From an uncultured Paracoccaceae bacterium (GTDB taxonomy: Bacteria > Pseudomonadota > Alphaproteobacteria > Rhodobacterales > Rhodobacteraceae): a stretch of DNA of 53,810 bases. Position 1 is the stretch's first letter. The number at the start of each line of letters is the position of its first letter. The notes below the pieces were generated by a model, which was given only the letters and a program-made list of their open reading frames with translations, searched no databases and was not told where the DNA came from. Position numbers and translations under genes: made by a program. Location of the stretch: NCBI GenBank assembly GCA_947494445.1, contig CANLVD010000019.1, positions 1-53,810 on the forward strand. Reading direction: 5' to 3'. Below, in pieces: positions 16,163-24,759 of the stretch.

Positions 16163-17602
16163 TCAGACACTCACTTGTTCGCGCAGGACCGAAATGGTCA
16201 GCGACAGAACGACATAAATCCCTGTAAAGATCAGAAAGGCAAGGGCTGTGCCCTCGAACTTGCGTGGAAAGGCGGCATCCTGCGGTGCAACGGGACTGAC
16301 ACCCATCGACAGATAGCGGGTCTGCTTGCTGGCCTCGGCCTGGGCCACTTCCACAGCCGTCAATGCCTGGGTCAGCAACATCTGACGGGTCGCAAGTTCA
16401 GTCTGGGCCACCTGCAACTCCGCACTGATCCGGGCCAGCGAGATCGTGTTGCTTTCGGAGGCCACCATGGCCGAGCGCAATTCGCCCGCACGGTTGCGCA
16501 TCCGCGCGATCTCGCGTTCCAGCCCTTCAACCCGGGTTGCATTGGGGCGTGGGTTTTCCAGCAATTCCGCCAGCGCCAGTTGTTTGGTCTCGATCTCGCT
16601 GTCGAGCCCGGTGATCAGGGTCATCTGCGCGGCAATCTCGGCATCGGCGCTCAGAACACCGCGGTTCTGCTGCAATTCCAGCACCCGGTTCTGTGCATCC
16701 AGCATGTCCTGCTCGGCCTGTCGGTAGCGTTCTTCGGTGTTTTCAAGCTGATCGCCACGGGCCTCGATGCTCAGGCCATCCACACGTTCCTCGGCATATC
16801 CGACCAACGCTTGCGAAAAGGCCTCCGACGCCTCAGGGGTCGGTGCGACCACTGACATGCGGATCAGGCCCTCAGTTGGGTCATAGCCAATCGTCACGTT
16901 CTTCTTGAACAGCTTGTAGGCATCATCGGCCGAGGCATCAGCCGCCAGCCTCTGAATGTCGTCGATGACGGGGTCCTGAAACTTGGTCGCATAGTCCAGA
17001 TCGCTGTTCAGACGGGAAAACGCCTCTTTCGACAGCAGATAGTCCTGCACCACGATGCTGTCCTGAGACGTGGCAAAGCCCATGCCGGCAAACAGCGACC
17101 CGCTGCCCGCGGCGCTGCTTTCGTTCACCCGAACTACAAAGGCGCTGTCGGTTTCGTACATCGGGGTTGCGATGTTGTAATAGTAATGCCCGACAAGTGC
17201 GGTCGGCAGGGCCACGAAAAACAGCAGGCGCATGACCAGAAGGGCCAGCCGCCGCCTGCGCCGCTTGACCAGATCGCTGCGGATGCGGTCGATCTCGATC
17301 TCGCGTTCGGCAACACTCAGGGCGGCCTGTGGCCGTGCCTCGACCACCGGCATCGGGCTGTCCTGCAGAACCAGATTTGCCGCCCCGTCACCGGGCCCGG
17401 CCTTGGCGATGTCGAGAATGGAATCCTTGAGCGAGAAGATGTCGATCCCGCGCGCCTGCAACTCCTTGACCGCCGCCTCGCCATCGACCGGATCAAGCCC
17501 GATGTTGCGGGCGTGCTTCAGCGCCTGTCGCCGGTGCCGGGGCATGATCTTGCGCGGCTTTGCTGTCTCTTCAGCAGGAGTGGGGGCTGCCGTGTCAGTC
17601 AT
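16163..17602 (-). CDS. kpsE: Capsule polysaccharide export inner-membrane protein (KpsE/CtrB/BexC family)
   Basis: A 479-residue polysaccharide co-polymerase-type protein. After a cytoplasmic N-terminal part (about 1-115, ending in the basic run KRRRRRLALLVMR) there is a first membrane helix at about 117-137, a large periplasmic region with coiled-coil segments (about 265-420, heptad-like with ELQQNRGVLSAD and RIREIAR-like stretches), and a second membrane helix at about 448-470 close to the C terminus. YYYNIATPMYETDSAFVVR just after the first helix is a typical family stretch. It would bridge the KpsMT ABC exporter and the outer-membrane KpsD channel. The N-terminal extension before the first helix is longer than in E. 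coli KpsE. It lies between kpsT and kdsA. Confidence 0.85.
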   Translation of the reverse strand: MTDTAAPTPAEETAKPRKIMPRHRRQALKHARNIGLDPVDGEAAVKELQARGIDIFSLKDSILDIAKAGPGDGAANLVLQDSPMPVVEARPQAALSVAEREIEIDRIRSDLVKRRRRRLALLVMRLLFFVALPTALVGHYYYNIATPMYETDSAFVVRVNESSAAGSGSLFAGMGFATSQDSIVVQDYLLSKEAFSRLNSDLDYATKFQDPVIDDIQRLAADASADDAYKLFKKNVTIGYDPTEGLIRMSVVAPTPEASEAFSQALVGYAEERVDGLSIEARGDQLENTEERYRQAEQDMLDAQNRVLELQQNRGVLSADAEIAAQMTLITGLDSEIETKQLALAELLENPRPNATRVEGLEREIARMRNRAGELRSAMVASESNTISLARISAELQVAQTELATRQMLLTQALTAVEVAQAEASKQTRYLSMGVSPVAPQDAAFPRKFEGTALAFLIFTGIYVVLSLTISVLREQVSV

Positions 17603-17623
17603 GGTCTGGATCCAATCACTTGA

Positions 17624-18283
17624 TCATGCTGCATAATTGTACATCACTTTCGCGTCTGCCAACTGATCGAAGAAATGCAGTTTTCCAGCCTGAAGCACGG
17701 CTGCACGCTGGCAGACATCTTCCAGTTGCTTTGGGCTGTGAGAGACCAGAATGACCGTCGCCGTCTTCAGCCTTTCATGCAGCAACTGTCCTGCCTTGCG
17801 GTTGAACTCCGCGTCCATTGTCGAGGGCAGGCCCTCATCGATCAGGTAGATGTCGAAATCCAGTGACAGCATCAGCGCGAACATGAAACGCGATTTCATA
17901 CCCGACGAATAGGTCGATACCGGCATGTCGAAATACTCTTCAATCTCAACTAGATAGCGGCAAAACGCTTCGATGTAGTCTGGCTCCATCCCGTAAAGGC
18001 GCGCAATGAAGCGCGAGTTTTCCGCAGCCGAGTGCTTTGGATTGATGCCCGCCACCGCACCCAGCGGAAACGAGATGCGGGAGCGGCGGATGATCTCTCC
18101 CTCGTCGGGTTTTTCCAGACCCGCCATCATGTTGATCAGCGTGGTCTTACCCGATCCGTTGGGCGCAAGGATGCCAAGCGACGTGCCAAGCTCGACCCGG
18201 AACGTCGCACGCTCCAGGATCACCTTGCGGCGCTCTCCGGTCCAATAGGACTTGCTGACATCGCGAAATTCGATCATTTGCAC
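17624..18283 (-). CDS. kpsT: Capsule polysaccharide ABC exporter ATP-binding protein (KpsT family)
   Basis: A 219-residue ABC ATPase. Walker A is APNGSGKTT at about 37-45 (Ala in first position, which the consensus allows), the signature is YSSGMKSRFMFALMLSL, Walker B is DIYLIDEGL and the switch His is in VSHSPK. The substitution of GMKSR for the classical GQQR and the short size are characteristic of KpsT/BexA/CtrD. The start is GTG 18283 or ATG 18277. It energises export of a KDO-linked polysaccharide. The permease partner KpsM, usually adjacent, is not in the window, so it must be encoded elsewhere. Confidence 0.92.
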   Translation of the reverse strand: MQMIEFRDVSKSYWTGERRKVILERATFRVELGTSLGILAPNGSGKTTLINMMAGLEKPDEGEIIRRSRISFPLGAVAGINPKHSAAENSRFIARLYGMEPDYIEAFCRYLVEIEEYFDMPVSTYSSGMKSRFMFALMLSLDFDIYLIDEGLPSTMDAEFNRKAGQLLHERLKTATVILVSHSPKQLEDVCQRAAVLQAGKLHFFDQLADAKVMYNYAA

Positions 18284-18393
18284 ATCTGCCTCAACTCACA
18301 CAAGGGTGACCCAAGGCCCACTCCTCCACGTCACGTCTAGCGCGATCTATTGGGCAAAATATGGCGTTTTTCCTAAGAAACGTCCAGTTTCGA

Positions 18394-19692
18394 TCAATTG
18401 TCCACTTTTTCTACTCGGAACAGCTTGCCTGCCAGAAAGGACAGAAGGACCGCCACAAAGCTGAACAAAGCTCCCATTTTGGCCGCATCCTGCACCGGCC
18501 CGGGATCAAACGCGACAGAGGCGATGAAAAGCGAGACCGTGAAGCCGATCGCAGCCACCACCCCCAGCACGAACAGATCCACCACCCGCATCCCCTTGGG
18601 CAATCCAAGCCCCAGAGGCACCGCCGCAAGCCAGCCCATGGCCAGAATGCCGAAGGGTTTGCCGATGATCAGACCGGCAAGCACCAGCCACGTGGGCGCG
18701 CTGATCGCGCTGAACTCGACCCCTGCATTCACCAGCCCGAAAAAGAGCAGAATGATCTCGACCGGTGTTTTCAGCAGATGCTCTGCCGTGTTCAGCAAAT
18801 CGGTCTGATACTTCTCAATCTCGGCAAAAATGCCGAAATCCCGGTCCGCATGGGGCAGGGTGGGCACGATGGGCAGAAGGCCAAGGGCCGGATGCAGCCC
18901 GCTTTCCTGAAAGCCGTACCAGCTGAGCGCTCCGGCAATGGCATAGGGCAGCAGACCCAGCCGCTTGCGCACCCAAGTGGAGTTCGGGCGGTCCTGCTTG
19001 TGACGGTCCAGACGTCTCGGCAACCAGTTGAACAGACCGAACACCGCCAGTGCCGATCCCAGCGACAGCAACAACCAGACAGGTGCGGGATCGCCTGCTG
19101 GATAGAAAACGGCCAAAATGATCAGACCTGCAGCGTCATCTGCGATGGCCAGCAGCAACAGAAAGCGCACAGCCGGATGGCCTGCACCAAACACCAAACG
19201 CCCAACCAGATAGGAAAATGCGATGTCCGTGGCTGTGGGCACCGCCCAGCCATTGGCCACCGCCGAATAGGTCTCTGACCCCATGATCAGCGCCAGCCCC
19301 AGATAGACGGCAATCGGCCCGAACATCCCGCCAGCGGTCGCGACAAGCGGTGTCATCGCCTTTTTGCCCCTCAGCGAGCCTGATTTCAGGACGACCGCTT
19401 CCCAAACCTCTTTGCCTGCCACCGCAAAGAACAGCGCCATCAGCATGTCATTGATCAGATAATGCAGGCTCAGAACCCGCTCGGACCCCGCAGCGACCAG
19501 ATCCTCTGCGCCATGCCCATAGGCCTTGACCCAATAGTCATATTTCGCACCGACCAGATCATTGGCCCAAAGTGGCGTTTCCACAAAATGGTGATAGCTG
19601 TGCGGATCGGTATTGGCCCAGATCAGAGCCAGTACGGCCCCCAGAACCAAAAGAACGGAGTAGTTGGTGATGAAACTCCAGACCCGATACAT
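18394..19692 (-). CDS. nhaA: Na+/H+ antiporter NhaA
   Basis: A 432-residue inner-membrane antiporter with about twelve hydrophobic helices. Diagnostic stretches are DMLMALFFAVAGKEVWEAVV, WAVPTATDIAFSYLVGRLVF (the TATDIAF segment with one essential Asp), RFLLLLAIADDAAGLIILAV (the adjacent Asp-Asp pair of the ion site) and FGLVNAGVEFSAI. It exports sodium in exchange for protons and controls internal pH, apt for a marine bacterium. ATG 19692 is preceded by GGAGG. It is a stand-alone minus-strand gene; the gaps on either side (18284-18393 and 19693-19767) show no clear terminator. Confidence 0.95.
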   Translation of the reverse strand: MYRVWSFITNYSVLLVLGAVLALIWANTDPHSYHHFVETPLWANDLVGAKYDYWVKAYGHGAEDLVAAGSERVLSLHYLINDMLMALFFAVAGKEVWEAVVLKSGSLRGKKAMTPLVATAGGMFGPIAVYLGLALIMGSETYSAVANGWAVPTATDIAFSYLVGRLVFGAGHPAVRFLLLLAIADDAAGLIILAVFYPAGDPAPVWLLLSLGSALAVFGLFNWLPRRLDRHKQDRPNSTWVRKRLGLLPYAIAGALSWYGFQESGLHPALGLLPIVPTLPHADRDFGIFAEIEKYQTDLLNTAEHLLKTPVEIILLFFGLVNAGVEFSAISAPTWLVLAGLIIGKPFGILAMGWLAAVPLGLGLPKGMRVVDLFVLGVVAAIGFTVSLFIASVAFDPGPVQDAAKMGALFSFVAVLLSFLAGKLFRVEKVDN

Positions 19693-19767
19693 GCCCCACC
19701 TCCACTGACGACTTTTGTTAGCAGTAGGCGAAGGGGTCTGTTCAAGGCAAATAACGTTTTGGAACGG

Positions 19768-20802
19768 TTATGCGATCTGCATCCAGATCAGCCCAGCCAG
19801 AACCGAGCCGACAAAGGCAAATCCCAGATAGCCCGCAAAGACCCGTGGCTTGACCAGTGCCCAGACAGCCACAGCCGCCGGAATGCAGCTGACACCCCCT
19901 GCCAGCACGAAAGACATTGCGGCACCGGGGCTCATCCCCTGTTCCAGCATGCCCGAGATCAGCGGCACGGCGGCATAGCCGTTCAGATAGGCCGGGCCAC
20001 CCACCAGAGCGCCCAGAAGCACCGGTTGCACACCATTGCCACCCAGCCAGCCCGCAATCAGTTCAGCGGGGATGTGGCGCACCATCAGCGCTTCCAGCAG
20101 ATAGGCCAGCGCCAGCCATTTCAGCAGGAACATCCCGTTGTTGCGAAACGTCTCCCAGAACGAGGTACGGCGCGCAGGCTCCTGCCAGAACTTCCAGACG
20201 GGCGTGCCCGAGAAGGGCTTGGACGCCCCGCAACACCCGCCCACCGCCGGTTGAGCCCGCAATGGGTCTGCAAAGATTGCGGATTGACTGAAAAGCATAA
20301 CGCCAAATCCGCCCAGCAGACCGATCCCGATGGCCGATGCCGTCTTGGCAATTGCAAAAGGTACGCCCAAGGCCGAGGCCGTGATCAGGAACATGGCCGG
20401 GTCCATCAGCGGAGAGGCCAGCCAAAAGGCCATCACAGCCGCCAAGGGCGCGCCAACGGCCAGAAGGGCCGCGATGAAGGGGATCACCTCGCAAGAGCAA
20501 AACGGGCTGAGGCCGCCTGCCAGTGCGCCCATGACCACCATCCGCGCGGTCGATCCTGTAAAGGCCTGTGCCAGCAATGTCTCCGCTCCGCTGGCCTTGA
20601 TGTATGCCACCGCCGTGGCGGCAAAGAGGATGAAAACCCCCGTGTGCAGCAATGCTCCGCCGGTAAAGCTGACCGTGTCCAGAAAATCCTGCGGAGTGAA
20701 CACCAGAACGCCCAGAAGGACCGCGCTGAAAGTCAGCCAGACACGGTCTGCATGCTGCCAGATCCGGCTCAGCCGTGGCGGGGAGTGCGATGCATCAACC
20801 AT
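19768..20802 (-). CDS. ArsP/SO_0444-type metal(loid) efflux permease
   Basis: A 344-residue membrane protein with about eight to ten hydrophobic helices, in the PF03773 (DUF318) permease family that includes ArsP and the SO_0444 copper/zinc exporter. The diagnostic loop is GGLSPFCSCEVIPFIAALLA at about 105-125, with a Cys-x-Cys pair; a second cysteine pair occurs in VGGCCGAS in the large central loop, and GGPAYLNGYAAVPLISG is in the second half. It starts at ATG 20802, overlapping the stop of the arsR-type gene by eight bases, so the two are coupled. It probably exports a thiophilic metal or organoarsenical; which one cannot be read from sequence. Confidence 0.82.
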   Translation of the reverse strand: MVDASHSPPRLSRIWQHADRVWLTFSAVLLGVLVFTPQDFLDTVSFTGGALLHTGVFILFAATAVAYIKASGAETLLAQAFTGSTARMVVMGALAGGLSPFCSCEVIPFIAALLAVGAPLAAVMAFWLASPLMDPAMFLITASALGVPFAIAKTASAIGIGLLGGFGVMLFSQSAIFADPLRAQPAVGGCCGASKPFSGTPVWKFWQEPARRTSFWETFRNNGMFLLKWLALAYLLEALMVRHIPAELIAGWLGGNGVQPVLLGALVGGPAYLNGYAAVPLISGMLEQGMSPGAAMSFVLAGGVSCIPAAVAVWALVKPRVFAGYLGFAFVGSVLAGLIWMQIA

Positions 20803-21151
20803 GACCTGCCTCACTCTGGTGCGCAGCATGTGCCGTGTCGGTTTTTGCGTCCGCGCAGCAATTCAGCAGCAGATATTGCGACACCCGCTCGACGGTCGCG
20901 AAATTCGCGGTGCAATAGATCGTCCGACCCGCGCGTTTCTGCGTGACCAGCCCGGCTGTTGCCAGAAACCGCAGATGATGGGTCAGTGTCGAGGCTGCAA
21001 TCGAACAACGCTCCCCCAGAACCCCGGTCGGCAGGCCCTCAGGACCGGCAGAGACCAGAACCTGCAACACCGACAGGCGTTGCTCGGATCCCAAGGCGGC
21101 AAAAGCCTGGCTCGCTTCTTCCAGCGACAGTGTATCAAGAATCGTTTCCAT
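20795..21151 (-). CDS. ArsR/SmtB-family metal-responsive repressor
   Basis: A 118-residue winged-helix protein. The ArsR HTH is CSIAASTLTHHLRFLATAGL followed by the wing VTQKRAGRTIYCTANF. A Cys-Cys pair (LLNCCADAK) in the C-terminal helix and a histidine-rich tail (HAAHQSEAGHG) are probable metal-binding residues. It is the first gene of a two-gene unit with the permease, which it presumably represses until metal binds. ATG 21151 directly abuts an inverted repeat, with no ribosome site upstream, so the message may be leaderless. A downstream start would damage the first helix. Confidence 0.9.
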   Translation of the reverse strand: METILDTLSLEEASQAFAALGSEQRLSVLQVLVSAGPEGLPTGVLGERCSIAASTLTHHLRFLATAGLVTQKRAGRTIYCTANFATVERVSQYLLLNCCADAKTDTAHAAHQSEAGHG

Positions 21152-21180
21152 ATTTCTATTATTATCAAAATATAGAAATA
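21151..21180 (-). promoter_or_regulatory. ArsR-type operator abutting the repressor start codon
   Basis: The arms TATTTCTAT (21151-21159) and ATAGAAATA (21172-21180) form a perfect 9-bp inverted repeat with a 12-base AT-rich spacer, in a strongly GC-rich neighbourhood. ArsR-family sites are AT-rich dyads of this kind placed over the promoter. GATAAT within the spacer on the minus strand is a good -10, putting the transcription start at or next to the ATG. Binding would cover promoter and start codon. Confidence 0.65.
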
Positions 21181-21190
21181 TGCAAGCCGC

Positions 21191-21778
21191 CTAGGGTTCC
21201 AGCACCTCGCGAACACGCGCCTGCAGGGCTGGCAGGGCCTCTGCCTCGAACCAGGGATTGCGGATCAGCCACCGATTGTTGCGCGGGCTTGGGTGCGGCA
21301 GGATCATGCTGGCGGGCAGCAACGCGCGCCACTGGCCAGCGGCTTCCGTCACCTTGGCCTTGGCCAAATGCGGCACGTGCCAGTCAATCGCATAGCGGCC
21401 GATGATCAAAACCAGTTCCAGTTCGCTCAGATGCGTCAGAACACGCGCCCGCCAGGTCTGGGCACAAATGGGGCGCGGCGGCAGGTCCCCGCCCGAGCCG
21501 GTTCCGGGAAAGCACAGACCCATGGGCATGATCCCGATCCTAGGATCCCCGTAAAACGTCTCACGTGACACACCCAGCCAGTCGCGCAGCCGGTTGCCCG
21601 ATGCATCGTCAAACGGCCTGCCTTTCTCGTGGGTTTTCGATCCCGGGGCCTGTCCCGCGATCAGAATTCTGGCGCCGGGCTGCAATTGGAAAAGCGGTTT
21701 CGGCCCAAGCGGCAGATCTGAGCAAACGCGACAGGCACGCATTTGCGTCATCACCGCGTCAAGGGTTTCGTCCGTCAT
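21191..21778 (-). CDS. Uracil-DNA glycosylase family protein
   Basis: A 195-residue protein of the uracil-DNA glycosylase superfamily. The first active-site motif is AGQAPGSKTHEKGRPFDDAS (GxAPG type, followed by the F/Y stacking region), and the second is LPHPSPRNNRWLIRNPWF (HPSPRN). CRVCSDLPLGPKPLFQL near the N terminus and the central PMGLCFPGTGSGGDLPP are typical of the YqgD-like group of this superfamily, which is annotated for uracil excision but is less studied than Ung. ATG 21778 has GGAGG eight bases upstream; an ORF extension to 21871 has no support. It is divergent from the SseB-like gene. Confidence 0.85.
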   Translation of the reverse strand: MTDETLDAVMTQMRACRVCSDLPLGPKPLFQLQPGARILIAGQAPGSKTHEKGRPFDDASGNRLRDWLGVSRETFYGDPRIGIMPMGLCFPGTGSGGDLPPRPICAQTWRARVLTHLSELELVLIIGRYAIDWHVPHLAKAKVTEAAGQWRALLPASMILPHPSPRNNRWLIRNPWFEAEALPALQARVREVLEP

Positions 21779-21893
21779 GTCGCAGGTCCTCCGGCTCAAC
21801 AGTCGAGCCTTAGCACCGCATTTGCCCCATTGCACCCGGTGGGCGGTCACATTACCCACACAGCAAAGCACGATACCTTCAAAGGACCATCCC

Positions 21894-22676
21894 TTGTTCC
21901 AGACCCCGCTTGATCAGGCCGCTCGTGCCATGCTCGCCTCTGACAGTGATGAGGCTGCGCGGCTGGTCTATTACCGCCGTCTGGCTGCAAGCGAGATGTT
22001 TCTGGTGCTGGAGGAGGAACCAAGAGGCGAAACTGTCAGCCCGTTGATCCTGACGCCTGCGGATGGGGCCATGGTTCTGCTCTTTGACCGGGAAGACAGG
22101 CTTGCAGACTTCATGGGCGCACCGGCCCCCTATCTGGGATTGTCGGGGCGCAAACTGGCGCAGATGCTCAAAGGGCAGGGGCTCGGTCTTGCGATCAATC
22201 TCGGCGTCGATGGGGCCGAGGTCGCCTTGCCTGCGGATGCCCTCGACTGGATCTGCGACAGCGCGCCACCGCCCGTTGATCTGACACAGACACGCATTCG
22301 TCAGATTACTCCACCCAGCGATTTGCCGGAGGTTTTGCTGCAGGCACTGGATGAACGGCTTGCGGGCCTCGCTGGTCAGGTTGAAACAGCAGTTCTGGCG
22401 CTCGTCGAATTTGAAAATGCATCCCGTGGCCATGTGCTGGCATTGGGTGGTGTCGCGCCAGAGGCGGAGCATGCCATCGCCGACAGCATTGCCGAAGCAC
22501 TGGGCTTCAGTGGCGTTGAGGCAGGCGCGCTGGACGTTCTGTTTCTGACCACCGAAGACCCGCATTTGGCCGCTTTCCGCAAAACCGGACTGGCGTTTGA
22601 GATCGCAACAGCTCCGCAGCCATCCGCCCCCAAAGCCCCCGGATCAGATCCCGAGCGCCCGCCCATTCTGCGCTAG
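21894..22676 (+). CDS. SseB-family N-terminal domain protein
   Basis: A 260-residue protein with an SseB-type N-terminal domain at about 1-120: LVYYRRLAASEMFLVLEEEP, PADGAMVLLFDREDRLADFM and LGLAINLGVDGAEVALPADA. The C-terminal half, with GALDVLFLTTEDPHLAAFRK, resembles the SseB C-terminal domain. The likely start is TTG 21894 with AAAGGA seven bases upstream; longer in-frame readings run antisense through the glycosylase. No signal peptide or membrane helix is seen. SseB-like proteins in roseobacters have no established function. It ends one base before the stop of the convergent ghrA gene. Confidence 0.75.
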   Translation: MFQTPLDQAARAMLASDSDEAARLVYYRRLAASEMFLVLEEEPRGETVSPLILTPADGAMVLLFDREDRLADFMGAPAPYLGLSGRKLAQMLKGQGLGLAINLGVDGAEVALPADALDWICDSAPPPVDLTQTRIRQITPPSDLPEVLLQALDERLAGLAGQVETAVLALVEFENASRGHVLALGGVAPEAEHAIADSIAEALGFSGVEAGALDVLFLTTEDPHLAAFRKTGLAFEIATAPQPSAPKAPGSDPERPPILR

Positions 22677-22677
22677 C

Positions 22678-23613
22678 TCAGTATCCCAGCGACAGATCGA
22701 CCTGATCGCGCAGCGGCTCGCCTCGCTGGTGCCCTGCAATGTTCTGGGCAATTGTCCGGGCAGCCGTGACGGGCCGGGTGATCGATGCGATATGGGGTGT
22801 CACGGTCACGCCCGGATGCGCCCAGAAGCGATGCTCGGGCGGCAAGGGTTCCACGTCAAAGACATCCAGCGTCGCATGGGCAATATGTCCGCTGTCCAAG
22901 GCGTCCAGAAGCGCATCATCATCAATCAGCGGCCCGCGCCCGGGGTTGATCACCACGGCACCCTTGGGCAACCGGGCCAACCGGTCGGCATTGAGCATAT
23001 GCGTGGTGTCCGGTGTCTGCGGCATCAGCAGTACCAGCTGATCTGAACATGCGAGCACCCTGTTCAGCCCGGTGTCCCCATGGGCGCAGTCAATCACCGC
23101 ATGGGATTTGGCAGACCGGCTCCAGCCAACAACATTGAAATTCAACGCAGCCAGCGCCTCACCGCAGGCAAGCCCCAACGCGCCGATCCCCAGAATGCCG
23201 ATGGTCCGGTCGCGCGCCAGAGGAGCATTCGCGGTCTCCCGCCAGACACCATCCTGATTGTTCAGAAACAGATCGATGTTCAGATGGTGGCGCATCACAT
23301 GGCCCACCACCCATTCGACCATGCCCTCCGACAGGCCCCGGTCCACCATCCGGCACAAGGGCGCATTGATTGTGGGGTTGCCCACCACCTGCTCAACACC
23401 AGCCCAGAGGTTCAGGATGCCTTTGAGCTTCGTGTAGGGCGTGAAATCCTCAACCGTACCGGCGGGTGAGAACACCATGTAATCGACAACCTCGGGCGCC
23501 ATGTCTGTCGCCAGCGCCACGTCCAGCCCGGCCTCGGCAAAGGCATCGCGCAAGGGGGTTTCATAATCCCCCCAGATACTGGGGTTGCCAGCGAACAGGA
23601 TATTGAGGGTCAT
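22678..23613 (-). CDS. ghrA: Glyoxylate/hydroxypyruvate reductase A-type D-2-hydroxyacid dehydrogenase
   Basis: A 311-residue D-isomer-specific 2-hydroxyacid dehydrogenase. The NAD(P)-binding loop is GILGIGALGLACGEAL, the catalytic Arg lies in VVINPGRGPLIDDDALLDAL, the Glu in TLDVFDVEPLP, and the active-site His in TPHIASITRP. VGWSRSAKSH, with Arg after the second strand, suggests NADPH. Length and the early LNLWAGVEQVV fit GhrA, which reduces glyoxylate and hydroxypyruvate. It begins six bases after rodA and is probably the last gene read from the cell-shape operon; the metabolic link is not obvious. Confidence 0.85.
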   Translation of the reverse strand: MTLNILFAGNPSIWGDYETPLRDAFAEAGLDVALATDMAPEVVDYMVFSPAGTVEDFTPYTKLKGILNLWAGVEQVVGNPTINAPLCRMVDRGLSEGMVEWVVGHVMRHHLNIDLFLNNQDGVWRETANAPLARDRTIGILGIGALGLACGEALAALNFNVVGWSRSAKSHAVIDCAHGDTGLNRVLACSDQLVLLMPQTPDTTHMLNADRLARLPKGAVVINPGRGPLIDDDALLDALDSGHIAHATLDVFDVEPLPPEHRFWAHPGVTVTPHIASITRPVTAARTIAQNIAGHQRGEPLRDQVDLSLGY

Positions 23614-23619
23614 GAAACT

Positions 23620-24759
23620 CTACCTTGGTCTGTGGATATGCGCGCTCTGGATCAACCCGAATGCCCCGAGCAGCACCAGCATCGCGGATCCACCATATGA
23701 CACCAGCGGCAAGGGGACGCCGACCACGGGGATCAGCCCGGTGACCATCGCCATATTGGTGGCAAAGAAGAAAAAGAATGTGGCCGCAATCCCGCCCGTG
23801 AGCAACGAGCCGAAGCGATCCCGGTTCATCATTGCAGATGCCATGCAGAAGATCACGATCAGCGAATAGAGCGTCAGCAACACGATGCCACCGACAAAGC
23901 CGAACTCTTCGGCCAGCGTGGTGAAGATGAAATCGGTGTGTTTTTCCGGCAGGAAGTTCAGGCGGCTTTGCGTGCCTTCCATGAACCCGCGCCCGGACAT
24001 TCCACCCGATCCCAGCGCAATCTTCGACTGGGTGATGTGATAGCCCGAGCCAAGCGGATCAATCGACGGGTCCAGAAAGGTATCAATCCGGCGGTACTGA
24101 TAATCCTTCAGGATTTGCCATTCGGTGCCTTTGCTGGCCATCACCGCCCAAACCACGCCGATCCCGCTGCCGATGGCGGCCACGAAATACCAGATCGACA
24201 CACCTGCCATGAACATCACGACGCCTGCACCTGCGGTCAGCAGAATGGCGGTGCCAAGATCAGGCTGGGTCAGCACAAGCGCTGTTGGAACCAGTGTCAG
24301 CAGCAGGGGCAGGGCAACCCAAACCGGATGCGACACTTTCAGCGGATCCAGCCAGTCATAGTAAAGCGCCAGCATCATCACGAGCGCGATCTTCATCAAC
24401 TCAGATGGCTGGATCACGATGAAGCCAAGATCGATCCAGCGCTGGGCACCCATGCCGACAGAGCCAAAGAACTCGACAAACAACAGCAGGCAGATGCCAC
24501 CGACATAGGCCACCGGCGCGAGCGAACGCCAGAACCGGATATGGATCAAACCGACCCCGATCATCACACAAAGCCCGACGCCAAAGCGCATCATCTGCGG
24601 CTCGGCCCAGCGGTCCAGACGACCGCCCGCAACAGAGGTCAGCATCAGAAACCCGGTCGCGGCCACGGCCGTGATCAGTAGCACAATCGGCCAATGCACA
24701 TGCAGCAGCTTGGCAAACCCGGTGGGCAGACTGCGGTGAGACTGGTCGAGAAAAGTCAT
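23620..24759 (-). CDS. rodA: Rod-shape peptidoglycan glycosyltransferase RodA
   Basis: A 379-residue SEDS-family membrane protein with about ten helices. Characteristic blocks are RWIDLGFIVIQPSELMKIAL, VLTQPDLGTAILLTAGAGVV (with the conserved Asp after QP), the long periplasmic loop GYHITQSKIALGSGGMSGRG, EKHTDFIFTTLAEEFGFVGG and the C-terminal MVTGLIPVVGVPLPLVSYGG. RodA polymerises lipid II in the elongation complex with PBP2. Its ATG overlaps the mrdA stop (ATGA), so the enzyme pair is translationally coupled. Confidence 0.96.
   Translation of the reverse strand: MTFLDQSHRSLPTGFAKLLHVHWPIVLLITAVAATGFLMLTSVAGGRLDRWAEPQMMRFGVGLCVMIGVGLIHIRFWRSLAPVAYVGGICLLLFVEFFGSVGMGAQRWIDLGFIVIQPSELMKIALVMMLALYYDWLDPLKVSHPVWVALPLLLTLVPTALVLTQPDLGTAILLTAGAGVVMFMAGVSIWYFVAAIGSGIGVVWAVMASKGTEWQILKDYQYRRIDTFLDPSIDPLGSGYHITQSKIALGSGGMSGRGFMEGTQSRLNFLPEKHTDFIFTTLAEEFGFVGGIVLLTLYSLIVIFCMASAMMNRDRFGSLLTGGIAATFFFFFATNMAMVTGLIPVVGVPLPLVSYGGSAMLVLLGAFGLIQSAHIHRPR

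Noticed and set aside
15440-16855. 471-residue plus-strand open frame
   Set aside because: It lies entirely antisense to kdsA and kpsE and shows no family motifs; a GC-rich shadow.
19462-20946. 494-residue plus-strand open frame
   Set aside because: Antisense to nhaA, the permease and arsR; composition is His/Arg/Gln-rich nonsense.
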